Part shown: in pieces, positions 23,896 to 35,514 of the stretch
Layout: each line of letters begins with the position of its first letter
Numbering within the stretch: the stretch's first letter is position 1
NCBI RefSeq assembly: GCF_001625305.1
Contig: NW_017803909.1
Coordinates: forward strand, 7,061,127-7,125,126
DNA length: 64,000 nt
Reading direction: 5' to 3'
Source: Branchiostoma belcheri
Lineage: Eukaryota; Chordata; Leptocardii; Amphioxiformes; Branchiostomatidae
Translations under genes and position numbers: made by a program
The notes under the pieces: model-generated
Told to the model about the DNA's origin: nothing
What the model saw: the letters and a program-made list of their open reading frames with translations, nothing else
The model's database searches: none

Positions 23896-24584
23896 GACAG
23901 AACAGGCGATGTTTGAACTTTCCTACTTTGGCCAAGTTCTGTTCATTTCACCAGTTTAGTGGGCGTAATGACATATCTGAGTGGTTAGGTCTGGCATGGC
24001 CAGAGAAATTGAGGTCAAAGCTAGGAGTTGTTTACTGTTGTCAGCTGCTCTCGAAAGTTGGGCCGGTTGAGTATCTTCTGTATCCTTTGTATATTTGGCA
24101 GACTCTTGTGACTTTCTTGTGCAGAAGAAGCTTTGATATTAAAATGTGGAAGACTACTTTTATGAGACATCGTTTCGGCATATTTACCTATAGCGTTCAA
24201 TGACCAAACGTAATCGTTTCTGTGTATTCAACTATAGCCTTCAATGACTAAACGAAGGATCCTTCCTCTTGTTTAATCGATTCAGAGAAGTTGCCTGGCA
24301 ATTTTAGCACTTCACGCAGTCATTTTCAATGGTTATCTACTGCAACACATGTACAATGATACGTAGTGTCGACATAAACTGCTCGTCATACATGTAATGA
24401 TTTGGCGGCAATAAATGTTGTTATGGAAGATTACGTGCAATGAAAACTTTAACCTTTAACGTACTCTCATCATGTGATGCTTTAACTTCGGTCACTTAAA
24501 TCACTTAACAAATTGAAAGAAATAAGGCCAATTTACAGAACTTGGTAGGCTCTATCTTTGATGTACATAACATGTCCGAACAAT

Positions 24585-24911
24585 AACATTTTACTTAGAG
24601 GATCACCCGATTTACACCCAGATACAAACTATGACATTTTGACAATCACCCAAACTTACGTTATTGATACTAAACGGTTTGTATTAGATTTACGCCTACA
24701 AAACATGTTCTTCCTTACCATTAATTATCATTCATTACCATAATCACCGTGTTGCCATTTCCACCCATTTGCTGTTCACTGTTGTTTTGTCATATATTTT
24801 GTCGATAGCTGTATGTACCTGTATGTCTGGTGGTGAGGTTAAAATTAGCTACAGCTAGAGTACCTCACCACCATGTCCTGTATTATCCATGTCGAATTGC
24901 AAATAAAAAAA
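24585..24911 (+). mobile_element. LINE 3' tail, hairpin type GGTGGTGAGG (copy 2)
   Basis: Closely matches 22085-22405 over its length, with 'ggtggtgaggttaaaatta' paired with 'cctcaccacc' and an end in 'gcaaataaaaaaag'. It ends about 90 bp before the exon-3 acceptor. Confidence 0.7.
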
Positions 24912-24999
24912 GACTGAGCGATTCAATCGAAAATTTCTGGTGAGTTGGAGAACAGTTTAATTTTCTTTATCAAAAGTAAAACATGTGGTTTCTCCCCAG

Positions 25000-25441
25000 G
25001 TACAAGGCATACTACATGCTGCTGTTCCTGCTGGAGTTCGTCCTGCCTGTGATCATCATGTGCTTCTGCTACATCCGCATCGCCCTGCACATCTGGTACC
25101 GCCCGCAGACGGGCCAGGCAGGGCACCTGCCGCCGGAGAGACAGCATCACCGGGAGAAGGTCATCCAACTGCTCATCGTCACCCTGCTGTGCTTCATCGT
25201 CTGCTGGCTGCCTTACCACGTCTACGCCATCGTCCGCGACTTCGCCCCGCACCTCCTCCTGGTCTCCCGCTACAACACCACCCTGTTCTTCATCGTGGAG
25301 GCTCTGGGCATGGCGCAGGGGATGGTCAACACCATCATCTACATCGGCATGAACAGCGCCGTCCGCCAGCACATGAAGCAGCTCTTCATCGACCTGAAGA
25401 ACCGCCGCATCACGAACAACCCTCACAGCGGTCCGCATTGA
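25000..25441 (+). CDS. Prokineticin-receptor-like GPCR, exon 3
   Basis: Terminal exon, from acceptor tctccccag|G to TGA at 25439. It gives residues 223-369: TM5 (about 227-250), loop 3 with QTGQAGHLPPERQHHREK, TM6 with C291-W-L-P294 and then YAIVRDF (vertebrate receptors have TIVRDF), and TM7 with N333-T-I-I-Y337, a variant NPxxY seen in this family. The tail (340-369) is basic and lacks a clear palmitoylated cysteine. GC content is far higher than the surrounding intron, as in exon 1. The frame joins exon 2 exactly. Confidence 0.93.
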
Positions 25442-25980
25442 CTCGTACGGCACATCGTGACATTTGCAATCCTAGTCCTCTGCCAGAAGGCATGGCAGAT
25501 GTGGAACATGCCGACGTGAGAGCCTCGACGCGAACTTTCAACTTGGAATGAATCAGAGCTGTAAAAATACTGGAAGAAAAGAAAGTATTCTTTTATAAAT
25601 TTTAATATGTGAAGGCAAGAATCAGTGTAAATGCAGAGTTATAGACGATACTGTTGAAGATTATATATACAGAAATACACCGGTGACTACTCATACAATC
25701 TGGACCATGTAGCCACAGAAAACAAGAGAATAACCTGTTTATATCGATACATAGCACTTACACCAATATTAAGATATACATAACTATCATTCAAATATCA
25801 TCACCGTCAGGAATCTCTGGCTTGCTCGCGCCAATTGCAATAGCCAAAGATCACTGTTTATTGAGATCATTGGAATACCTAGATGAGTAAGGGACCTTGG
25901 AGCTCAAGCAATCGAAACCAGTTAAGGAATCTTTCATACATGTATGTTCCGGTCGCTTCGCGACCTCAACGGTTAGCTTC
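25442..25980. other. 3' flank of the receptor
   Basis: The probable 3' UTR is AT-rich beyond 25560. No canonical AATAAA was found close to the stop, so the end of the transcript is not placed. Confidence 0.4.
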
Positions 25981-25982
25981 TA

Positions 25983-26174
25983 CCAGGCTTTGGAAGCGGC
26001 TTAAAAGAGTAGAAATTGGCCAAATAGACAGATAATATGTCAGGGGAGTTAGTCCGCTTAGGAGTAGATTCGCAAGACGGCAAATGTACTCCTTATTAGG
26101 GGACCAACTCTCCCCGACATATTATCTGTCTATCTGGCCAATTTCTACTCTTTTCATTCGCTTCCGAAGCCTGG
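25983..26174. mobile_element. Palindromic MITE, CCAGGCTTYGG ends
   Basis: TA|CCAGGCTTTGGAAGCGG ... CGCTTCCGAAGCCTGG|TA. The arms of about 80 bp include 'agagtagaaattggccaaat' and its inverse. A second copy lies at 61037-61185. The TA on each side suggests a Tc1/mariner-like target. Confidence 0.85.
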
Positions 26175-26179
26175 TAGAT

Positions 26180-27690
26180 GATTAGCCTCCATAGCATGCA
26201 AAAAACTGGGGGTTTGGGAGCTTTTATGTGTTATTTTCTGATTGCGTATAGACATAACTGGCGTGGTTGAATTACCCCCGTTTTTTGAACTGGGCTAATC
26301 AGAAAACAGCCGAAGACCACCAAACCTCCAGTTCTATAAGCCTGCTACGGAGGCCAGTAGATTCTCTCCAATGGTCCCATACAATTCAATATGTAACGCA
26401 ACCTTCTATGAAGTGTGCAGCTGCTAGGAACTACTGTAACATCTACTGCCATTATACTAATTCATATCGTAGCATATTTTTCTGCTGTTGGAGTTAAACG
26501 ACCAAAATTGGTCGTTTTACAAAAAATAGGTGATTCGAATCTTTTTGAGAGCTTAAAAAATTAAATGTTGACGGAAGTCGCTACTAAGTGCCAAAATCAA
26601 TATGCTGCAGAGCCTTAGACGTTTTCAATTTGGGCAGACGATTCTATCGATTGAAATTGATTTTAAACCAAGGGTTAACTATAATAACTTCAGAGGTTAA
26701 ATGCGCTCATTTCTTTCCCTTTCCGATCCGTGAATACCTTTGTAAATAGAAATATAATACTTGGATGTATCAGGGCTCTAGCCAGCACCAGTTTTTGTCC
26801 GTCAATGGCAAGAACTTTGTGGCATGTGACGGAAAAAATTAAAACCTTGACAAATATCTTGTGTAAAAATATAAAAACATCCTTTGAAGGATCATCGACA
26901 ACCACCCTCAACTCCATGATTTGCCTCTTAAAATGTGGGAAATAGCGTTTTTAAAGGCTTGAAAGTGAAAAATTTGTCCCTGGACGCCCTAAATTGCGAT
27001 CACTCTCCCCCCAAATCCGGTCATGAACCTGGGCTGAAGGTAAAAAAATGAGCTGGCTAGAGAACTGTCATCATATTTGTCACATGTTTAACACCTCGTA
27101 CTCAGTGATAGTAAGTTTGGTTTCATCTGTTTGTGCCTTGCTGTGCTTACTCATTCTGTGATGGGGTGACTGAAACGTCTGAGAGTGCCTCATGCCATTG
27201 CCAAGTGCAGATTCTTGTAGATAATCCTTTAGACTGATTAAATGGAAGCTGTTGTTAAACTTACTGACACTTATTGGCACATGCTAAGACTTATGGGCAG
27301 GGTGTTAGCCGCAATAACAGCCCTCTTGTCTACATGGCTGCCAAGAAACCTGATACAATCAGAATTGACATTCTGCCAGAGAACATCATAGTGATAAATC
27401 CAGCCAATACGCCTGGTCTGTGTCGTCATGGTCGTTAAGTACTACTTGAACGTACCTGGGGATTCTGAAATTAGGATTTTGATGGATGCCAGACAGACAC
27501 AAGAAGATAGCGCCAATGCCAACATCATACGTTCGCAACGGCATATAAGGACATATGATTCATGAGTGCAATTTTGCAGACAAATGGCACATATCCCCGG
27601 TGCTTTAATTAGAGAAGGGACCTAGTAGTTGGAGCTGTATCAAAGTGTCAGATGGGATTCATTTGTTATCGTAGGGTTCTATGTGGTGTA
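26180..27690. other. Intergenic, nothing recognised
   Basis: Several short ORFs occur, all unlike known proteins. No repeats shared with the window were noticed. Confidence 0.4.
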
Positions 27691-27691
27691 G

Positions 27692-28141
27692 TTACAAAGT
27701 TATATTGATGCCTTTTCGGTTGTGATGCATTGCGTTCGTTACGATGCCATAATGTGTAACGTTATGACTGATGTAAGTATTTCCTTTGACACAAGGGCCA
27801 TTGAAGAGAGCTTGGCTATCAGGCTTTCTCCGCTTCAGGAAGTTTGATTGCAAAAGAAAGTTTTCACCAATGCAGCTTGAGATACCCACTACTGATGTGG
27901 TGCAGTTACTAGTTATATTGATGCCTTTTCGGTTGTGATACATTGCGTTCGTTACGATGCCATAATGTGTAACGTTATGACTGATGTAAGTATTTCCTTT
28001 GACACAAGGGCCATTGAAGAAAGCTTGGCTATCAGGCTTTCTCCGCTTCAGAAAGTTTGATTGCCAAAGAAAGTTTTCACCAATGAAGCTTGAGATACCC
28101 ACTCGTGATTGAAGATCTAGTCTCATCAGACCAAACTTCAC
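27692..28141 (-). CDS. Repeat-encoded ORF, doubtful
   Basis: A 149-codon minus frame made of two copies of a 213-bp (71-codon) unit (27701 and 27914). Each unit encodes GENFLxQSNFLKRRKPDSQA, then FNGPCVKGNTYISHNVTHYG and NRKGINIT. The copies are about 97% identical, and several differences change the amino acid, so there is no sign of purifying selection. Several N-x-T sites would suit an extracellular protein. No family was recognised. It may be a duplicated exon, or chance: a unit length divisible by three keeps any open frame open. Confidence 0.3.
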   Translation of the reverse strand: MKFGLMRLDLQSRVGISSFIGENFLWQSNFLKRRKPDSQAFFNGPCVKGNTYISHNVTHYGIVTNAMYHNRKGINITSNCTTSVVGISSCIGENFLLQSNFLKRRKPDSQALFNGPCVKGNTYISHNVTHYGIVTNAMHHNRKGINITL

Positions 28142-28700
28142 AGTCAGTAAAATTTCAAACCAGACGTTATCACCAAAACCATCCCAAAACTAAATCAGTG
28201 TTTTAATAGACCAATAAATGATCTTCAAGCTGCATTTTGCTCTAGGCCTAGATCGATCGCAAGTCATCATGCTGCGTTTGAGCCTAAGCTAGCTGTTCTT
28301 CAATCTACTTTGTGGCAAATATTCTGTATAGCCAGGAACATCTAGCACAGGCCCTTTTTTGTCGATGTTTGATATCTATCGCGATTACTTTTTAGAATTC
28401 TTTTCATATAGGGACTTGATGTAGATAGCTGTACAATATTTGATCACATGATGTAGTAGGACCGTCGTATTCTTTGTAACATTTCATATCTCAAAGATTG
28501 CTATATACTAGACCTGTCTGATCTTTGATGGCAATAGCCAGTCCAGTCTGGGACAGATCCTTTTATTATCAGAGTTGGATCTCTAGTTTGATTTCCTTTA
28601 CAAAACTGTTTTTACAGAGCTAACAGATATAGATCGGACATCTTGTACCTCAAAGATCGTTCAGATACTTGTACACCCTACGAAACGCTGCAGTAACTCG
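28142..28700. other. Intergenic, nothing recognised
   Basis: No gene or repeat was matched. Confidence 0.35.
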
Positions 28701-29060
28701 TCGCTGGCGATGAGATAACATTTTTCATCTGTCATAGTGTTGTTGATGAAATACCCACTTGATGCCGTTTGAATACCACGCCGTGAGAGTGGTGTACGTT
28801 CCGAAAAAAATAGGGTAATTTTGCTTTCTGTAGGGTTTTCCCTGCAGAATGATGTGTTGAGTATGATACAAACACAGTTGTGATTGTAGTCTAGCACCAT
28901 ATAGATGTATATATTTTACGCCGTTCTCATAATTGCATTCCTTGCGTTCTGAATGTATCATTATTATTATTACTCGGACGAATAAAGAATATTTTGGCTG
29001 AAGTAAACCGTATCATCAGCGTCGCATTTCTAAAGTCATCATTTGTCGTCAACTTCACAA
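28700..29060. repeat. Diverged module repeated at 33890-34130
   Basis: 'ttactcggacgaataaagaatattttggctgaagtaaa' at ~28968 corresponds to 'ttactcggaaaagtaaagatatattggctggagtaaa' at ~34078, and preceding parts are weakly similar. It belongs to the duplicated region 28.7-37.6 kb. Minus-strand ORFs of 78-79 codons here are not conserved in the other copy. Confidence 0.5.
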
Positions 29061-29277
29061 CCATCCATCTGGTAGCATTACTAGCATCTTATAGAGATGA
29101 ATATAGTCATAGAATCTGACCAAACAGTAAATTGAAGGTGCCGTTACGTCCTTCAATGTGGGTCGCATATGATAGCCGTATATGATGGCTAAAAGACTTT
29201 GTTCTGCCCACACATTCTCCAAGCTAAGGCCTTCGCCTTTTACTTCAGTAAATCAGTATCTTCGCCTTGGGTTTTAG

Positions 29278-30235
29278 CTTCAGGCAACGAAGAAATGCAT
29301 TGGCGTTCCTTTCATTTCTAGATTGACGTCTATTGCTTTGCCCTTTTGCTTAGTGCTTTCATGATATTGCATGCAGCGTAATGACTGGCTTAGTGTGCGA
29401 ACGTCACTCAGAGTAATGCAGCTGTGTATCAGCGACCCAAGAACAAAGTGATGCATACAGCAAGCACTCTTGGATAAGTTGCAGGTATCATCAATGGCAA
29501 CAAAAAATGAGGAATGCTGACAAAGGAACTGACGATGAAAGGATGTTATGTTGTGCCAGGACGCCATTGAAGAGAAACTATTCGAAGAGAAAGAGGGCAT
29601 GATGAGAGAGAATGAAACCTCACAGGTTGAATATCAACAGGTGTACGCAATGTGAAGGAGTACAGAAGCTTGTGTGCAACATTCTCACAAAGCCCACTCC
29701 AGATTCAAAAGATTGATTAATATGTTCATGTTTTCGTTGCCGAGGACGTCATCACACAAGGCGACCAAAGCATATTTAGCATGAAATGGAGGCGTTTGCT
29801 AAAATTTGCAACGCAAAAAAAAATCAGTGGCCTTCCTTGTATCTCTAGATTGACGTCTATGGTTTTCCGCTTTTTAGTGCTTTCATCGATATTGTGGAAC
29901 GTAATAACGGGCTTTATAATAGTGTGCTCGTGCGAACGTCACTCCGAGTAATTCAGCTGTGTATCTCAGCGACTCAAGAACAAAGTGATGCATACAGCAA
30001 GCTAAGGCACTCTTGGACAAGTTGCAGGTATCATCAATGGCAACAAAAACATGAAGAATTCTGACAAAGGAACTGGTGATGAAAGGATGTTATGTGCTGC
30101 CAGGACGCCATTGAAGAGAAACTATTCTAACAGAAAGAGGGCATAATGAGAAAGAATGAAACCTCAGGTTGAATATCAACAGGTTTGTACGCAATGTGCA
30201 GAAGAGGCTGTGTGCAGCATTTTCACATAAGGCAT
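29278..30235. repeat. Pair of ~380-bp direct repeats
   Basis: 29290-29655 and 29832-30195 share 'tctagattgacgtctat', 'tcagctgtgtatc', 'acaaagtgatgcatacagc', 'ggtatcatcaatggcaac' and 'ccattgaagagaaactatt', at over 85% identity by eye. The sequence after each ('cgttgccgaggacgtc' at 29736, 'cgttgtcgaggatgtc' at 30485) also matches. The second copy is split by the insertion at 30238-30450. Confidence 0.85.
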
Positions 30236-30237
30236 AA

Positions 30238-30450
30238 GAATCCTTTATTAGCATAGACAGAATTTGAAAAAAAAAGTCTGAATTATTGCAAATTTACAAC
30301 TACAATAATATCAAATATCACGGAAGATTAAAAACCTTAAGAGAAACATTCATACACATTGACATACAGTTACATAATATCATTTACAAATATTAAATTT
30401 TTAGAATTATAAATATACGTACATATTTAAAAAGTACCGGTGGAGTCAAT
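30238..30450 (-). mobile_element. AT-rich insertion, probable LINE tail
   Basis: This block interrupts the second copy of the repeat above and is absent from the first, so it is an insertion. It begins 'cctttattagcatagac' and is strongly AT-rich, like the reverse complement of a LINE 3' end. Confidence 0.5.
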
Positions 30451-30758
30451 TGAGAGATTTATTATGCCTTGATCTTCATGTTCTCGTTGTCGAGGATGTC
30501 ACACAAGGCGATCAAAACATATTTAGCGTGAGATGAAGCCGTTTACCATAACGACATGTTCCCCGAGGGCTTTTTAATGTCTAATGATATAGTTTGTAAA
30601 CTCTTGTCCTTGGAGAATGTCAATATCGGCGTCATGGCAGTAGACGGTACATGTCAATGGCCTGGAGCTGTCTATACAAATAGGACAAGGTTGTCTGAGG
30701 TTTCCCGGCTTCTATGGTAGACTGAGGAATCCAACAGCCACATAAATCGTCCCTCTTC

Positions 30759-31006
30759 CCCGTGTGGCGTAGCGGCAGCGTGCTCGACTCGGAATCAAGA
30801 GGTCCCGGGTTCGAGTCCTGACATGCCACCAATCTTGTGCCATTGGGAAAGGCACTTCACTCGACTTTCTTCACTTAACTCAAAGTGAAAATGAGTATTG
30901 TCTTGTCCTGTATTCGTCCTCTGCGTTGGTGGCGGCATAAAATAAGTTGATATAACTTGAGTGTGCCGTCACCATGTCTAGTCATGAAATGTTGGAAAAA
31001 AAAAAG
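30759..31006 (+). mobile_element. tRNA-derived SINE with LINE-like 3' tail
   Basis: The head resembles a tRNA: 'tggcgtagcggcag' (A box) and 'gggttcgagtcctg' (B box, ~30807-30820). Next comes the family body ('ttgggaaaggcac', 'cgactttcttcactt'). Its last part, 'ggtggcggcataaaataag..aacttgagtgtgccgtcacc', resembles the LINE tail at 50412-50505. It ends in poly-A (~30995-31006). This is the best-preserved plus copy. Confidence 0.85.
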
Positions 31007-31299
31007 AATCTTCCCTTATGAGTTTCAGAAAAAAAATCATTGAGCCAAATGTGATACAGATCCGTTGAAATTATTAGTTTTCCATTACATTTCCTGAGGT
31101 CAAGCCCTAAAAAATCACACTCATGTCTCGAGATAAAAAGGTTCCCTGGTTCATAAATTCTACATTATAGGTAAAAAGCATAAAAAGGAGGCATCTTGGA
31201 ATACAGCCATCAGGGCATATACGCAGTATGAATACAACAGATAGTGAATTCATGAGCGGCATCTTCCATGCATAATGATGTTCCTTCGACATACACTTT

Positions 31300-31550
31300 T
31301 CAGTTGTCTGAGAGGTAAGAGTGCTCCAAAAGGCCTCACACCGTATGCACCCATTAGTGTGAAAAGTGCATGTTAAAGTCTGTCAGTTGTCAACTCTTGT
31401 CCCTAATGTGGAGAATGTCAACATCTGCGCCATGGCGTAAAAGGGTACTTTTCCATGGTCTGCAAAGGCCTGGGACTGTCTCTAAGATTAGGACAAGGCT
31501 GTCTGGTAGACTGGGGAATCCAACGTGAAGACAGAAGCAATGAAGAGCAT
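31300..31550. repeat. Fragments of the 29-35 kb modules
   Basis: 'agttgtctgagaggtaag' and 'gtgtgaaaagtgcatgttaaa' recur near 31975 and 35385. 'aactcttgtccctaatgtggagaatgtcaac' recurs near 30600 and 34376. This is a mosaic of repeated modules; no gene is claimed. Confidence 0.6.
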
Positions 31551-31639
31551 CAGGTTCTTTTAAAACTTTTTTTCTACATGTGTTTCAAGACATAGCGACG
31601 GCACACTGAATTTTTTTCACCTTATTTTTATGCTATAAA

Positions 31640-31765
31640 CAGACAAACGCATGAACATAAGTGTCTTTCCTAAGGACACAAGATCGGTGGCATGGCCGGA
31701 TTCAAACTCGTAACCTCTTGGTTCCGAGCCGAAAGCTGTACCGTTACCCCACACGGCCCCACAAG
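31640..31765 (-). mobile_element. Partial tRNA-derived SINE
   Basis: 'acacaagatcggtggcat', 'ttcaaactcgtaacctcttgg' (inverted B box) and 'accccacacggcccc' are the head half of the SINE family. The body is missing. Confidence 0.7.
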
Positions 31766-31854
31766 AGCTTCACTTTGTTTTACTATGACGTCCACTTTGT
31801 AAGAATGTTGTTTGCAGCTTCTCTACTAAATCACAAATCCTTCCGTCTGGAACT

Positions 31855-33430
31855 GACAGGCGCGCGCAAACGAGCGACAGTTTGTCCTACAGTCATCAGC
31901 GTAAATACAGTATGAATGCGGTAGACATCAACAGTTATGTACCACGCTTCATCGTGTTTCTTATGTACCATTCAGTTGTCTGAAAAGTAAAAGGCCTCCG
32001 GAAATTCTTACATCGGGTGAAAAGAGCATGTTAAAATCTGTCAGCTATAAAATACACCAGACCAGAAATCCTTTTTACCGACTGTCACCATAGATTTAGC
32101 ATCACTCAACTCAAGATAAGTGCATATGGCCATTTGTGCACAGGCTTCATCCAAAGTTAACCATCCTTTCTTGATCGGATGCAGAGACTTACCCACCACT
32201 GACAGTGATTGACAGCCATTTCTACATTTGCAAAATATAGTTATCCTGCACAGAGAAAGCTATCTTGTACACACGAACCGCGCGTCTATTCTGACCTGAA
32301 TAGTTGAAAAATCACCCAATTGCATCATGTTGATGTAATTAGATGCGTTTCCTGGAACAAGTCATGGCGATAGTAGAACGTACATCTTCGACATCATCAT
32401 AGTCGGCGTCGTTTGGTCGATATTATGATATTGAAGCTCAGTCTACTATGAAAACGGCAACATGAACACCATTAAGGAAAGTGAAAAAGTCAGCACAAGC
32501 TGAGGTAAAAACATCGTCAAAGTGCATAAATCTAGATTTTGGTTGCTGTATTGAGCCATATTTCCGCCAGTGGTCCGTGGGTATAGGTGAATGATGATAC
32601 CGGCAAATGGCGTTGTAGTGTTAATCAATTGCTGACTATGAAGGTCGATTCTGTGGTGGAGTAAGACTGCTGTATACAGCTTCTCTACTACTGGAACTGA
32701 CAGAACATGTGGCGCGCAAACGAGCGACAGTTTGTCCTACAGTCATCAGCGTAAATACAGTATGGATGCGGTAGACATCAACAGTTATGTACCACGCTTC
32801 ATCGTGTTTCTTATGTACCATTCAGTTGTCTGAAAAGTAAAAGGCCTCCGGAAATTCTTACATCGGGTGAAAAGAGTATGTTAAAATCTGTCAGCTATAA
32901 AATACACCAGACCAGAAATCCTTTTTACTGACTGTCACCATAGATTTAGCATCACTCAACTCAAGATAAGTGCATATGGCCATTTGTGCACAGGCTTCAT
33001 CCAAAGTTAACCATCCTTTCTTGATCGGATGCAGAGACTTACCCACCACTGACAGTGATTGACAGCCATTTCTGCATTTGCAAAATATAGTTATCCTGCA
33101 CAGAGAAAGCTATCTTGTACACACGAACAGCGCGTCTATTCTGACCTAAATAGTTGAAAAATCACCCAATTGCATCATGTTGATGGAATTAGATGTGTTT
33201 CCTGGAACTGAATTTTGTGGCGATGGTAGACCGTACATCTTCGACATCATCATAGTCGGCGTCGTTTGGTCGATAAAATGATTTTGATATTGAAGCTCAG
33301 TGTACTATGTAGACGGCAACATCAACACCATTAAGGAAAGTGAAAAAGTCAGCACAAGCTGAGGTAAAGACATCGTCAAAGTGTATAAATCTAGATTTAG
33401 GCTACTGTATTGAGCCATAGTTTCGCCAGT
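31855..33430. repeat. Tandem duplication, ~850-bp unit
   Basis: 31855-32560 and 32700-33430 agree at well over 90%, including 'gcgcgcaaacgagcgacag', 'gaatgcggtagacatc', 'tcatcatagtcggcgtcg' and 'agtcagcacaagctgagg'. The units join at 'ttgctgactatgaaggtcg' (~32627). They share a ~290-bp core with the array at 35515-36840. Confidence 0.9.
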
Positions 33431-33519
33431 GGTCCTGCATCTCTGTATCAGTATAGCCGGTATAACTGCCCTTCAGCGTAACACACCAGCTTCGCAGGCA
33501 CGCGGCGTGGCGGCAGCTA

Positions 33520-33805
33520 GCTATATCACACCGAACGACTTGTTACACTCAATCTTTGCACAGTTAATTGCAAGAGTTGTTTAAAGCTTTCTAGTGATGA
33601 TGCCCCAACCGTGCTTGGCGGCAACGAGTTCCAGTCGACGATATTCTGGGGAAAAACGAGTTTTTGAACACCTCAAATTCTTGGTTGATAACTCTGGCAT
33701 TTGAAGGCATGACTGTTTCTTGTTCTTTTCTGGGCTGGTATCAGATACTTAGTGGCTGGTACGTCCACCAGGTTATCAGTCATTTTGTACATCATGCACA
33801 GTCTG
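33520..33805 (-). mobile_element. LINE reverse-transcriptase 3' fragment (copy of 1-300)
   Basis: Matches 1-290 with few differences ('gttgataactctg', 'gatgatgccccaac'). It interrupts the tandem unit: the flanks 'gtggtcc' and 'gtccgtgggtatagg' are parts of the module found near 32570. Confidence 0.7.
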
Positions 33806-34169
33806 GTCCGTGGGTATAGGTGAATAATGATACCGGCAATGCCGTTGTAGTGTTAATCAATGGCTGACTATGAAGGTCGATTCTGTGGTGGAGTTATAAT
33901 CACATGAAGTCACCATATGGTAAATGGAATCAATTAGGTCTGCGGCAAAAAAACTGCATCCAATTTCCGCTTTTATCATTATGTTCAAATGAAATACCAT
34001 TCACTAGTTTCTTTCTCCGCAGCACTGCAAATCTCTCAGTTGTCACGATTGAATATTGTGCTGTCTGGAGATGTTGGATTACTCGGAAAAGTAAAGATAT
34101 ATTGGCTGGAGTAAAAACCGTATTATAGGCATGGCTAATGTTGGATACAGCACTTCTTTACGTGAATAG

Positions 34170-34505
34170 CAATGTGGTACAACTTATGGTTAAGCACAGA
34201 AGTTGTATTCAACACTCTCACAAGGTCGACCCCATCTTCAGAAGGTTGATGCTCTTCATTTTCTTCGGTGCTAAGGATGGCACATTTAGAAACCCCAATA
34301 AGATCTAGCATAAGATAGAGACGTGAAACGACCTCTGTTCGCCGAGGGCATTTTAACGACTAACTGCAGTTTTCTAACTCTTATCCTTCATGTGGAGAAT
34401 GTCAATATCTCAGTCAGGACTCAATAGGGTTGGAAGGCACATGCAAATGGTCTACAATATTTATGGTGTGCAACTGTCGCTACAGATAGCTTTCTGTTAG
34501 ACTGA
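34170..34505. repeat. Third copy of the 29.6/30.4 kb module
   Basis: 'gtggagaatgtcaatatc', 'gccgagggcattttaac' and 'cactctcacaagg' correspond to 30230-30720 and 29680-29800, more diverged. Confidence 0.6.
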
Positions 34506-34588
34506 GAGCCACCGGCGCGTTCTCATATCTGAGAGAAAATCTTCAGGGAGGCAGGTTTGCTCCAGATGTGTTGAAATGTTTACCTACA

Positions 34589-34769
34589 CTTACGCCCCTT
34601 TCCCATTAGGATAAAATTGTCCGGATCAAGCCGAATTGATTCGCTTTGATCCGGCTTCGATCCTGCTTCGAGTCGGATCGAAGCATCGGAGCCGAATCGA
34701 AGCCGGATCAAAGCGAATCAATTCGGCTCGATCCGGATAAATTTTATCCTAGTGGGAATGGGGCGTAAG
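34589..34769. mobile_element. Palindromic MITE, CTTACGCCCC ends
   Basis: A 181-bp near-perfect palindrome. CTTACGCCCCTTTCCCATTA at the left and its inverse 'tagtgggaatggggcgtaag' at the right, with inner arms built of 'gatccggcttcgat' and 'aagcgaatcaattcgg'. There is only a very short spacer. A TA or TTA target is possible. Confidence 0.85.
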
Positions 34770-35009
34770 GTCAAGGCCTGCAAAGTACACCTGTCTCCAC
34801 CGTTTCCAGCTGAAAGCACCTGCCGTATACATTCTTCTACCAACATTCTGCAACAGGTGGAAGGCAAACAGGAGACATCTTGGCATACAGCTATCAGTGC
34901 ATGTGTAGTATGAATGTGATAGAACTATCTTCCATCCTTCATCAGGTAGTTTCTTCTTCTTCTTCTTTCAATTTGCAGCCGCCTTCAACTAACTGAAGAT
35001 TCTGCTGTC

Positions 35010-35357
35010 TTTTTGGCTAGTACGAAATGGGGTTCGCCTCCATCCATCTCCTCCCAGACAGTGATAGTTTGTACCATCGCACACCGGGGCATGCCACTAC
35101 TCTTTTTTGAAAGGTGTGGTGGGTTCTTTAACGTGCGCGGGGAATGGCTCTCCCACACACGGGACCTCCATTTAACGTCCTCTACGAGGGACGTCCCTAA
35201 CCGAGGCTAGGTACTCATTTACACCTGAGTGAAGCGAGAAAAGTCGTGTAAAGTGCCTTACCCACGCACGATCACAAGATCGGTGACAAGAGGGGTTCGA
35301 ACCCGCGACCTCTTGGTTCTGATCCGAAGACGCTACTGCTACGCCACACGACCCCAC
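35010..35357 (-). mobile_element. tRNA-derived SINE
   Basis: Read on the minus strand: tRNA-like head (inverted B box 'ggttcgaacccgcgacc' at ~35296, inverted A box in 'gctactgctacgccacacg'). Next come the body with 'aagtgcctta', 'gggacgtccctaacc' and 'gttctttaacgtgcg', and a tail towards 35010. It is among the longest copies in the window. Confidence 0.8.
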
Positions 35358-35514
35358 AAGCTTTTGTATATATACCCCAATTGTCTGAGGAGTAAGGGAC
35401 TCCAGAACGCTTTAGATTGCATGCATCCATTATAGGGTGAAACGTGTATGTCTCCATGCATGTGCGCATGTCTTATGGCTGTCAGGTCTAAAGTATCCTT
35501 TGCGCCGAGTAGCT

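Noticed and set aside
24923-25551. 176- and 188-codon ORFs overlapping receptor exon 3
   Set aside because: Other frames of the GC-rich exon. The receptor frame has clear transmembrane and family motifs.
30759-30840. Free-standing tRNA gene
   Set aside because: The A and B boxes are followed by a SINE body and poly-A, and the same head-body unit recurs in several copies.
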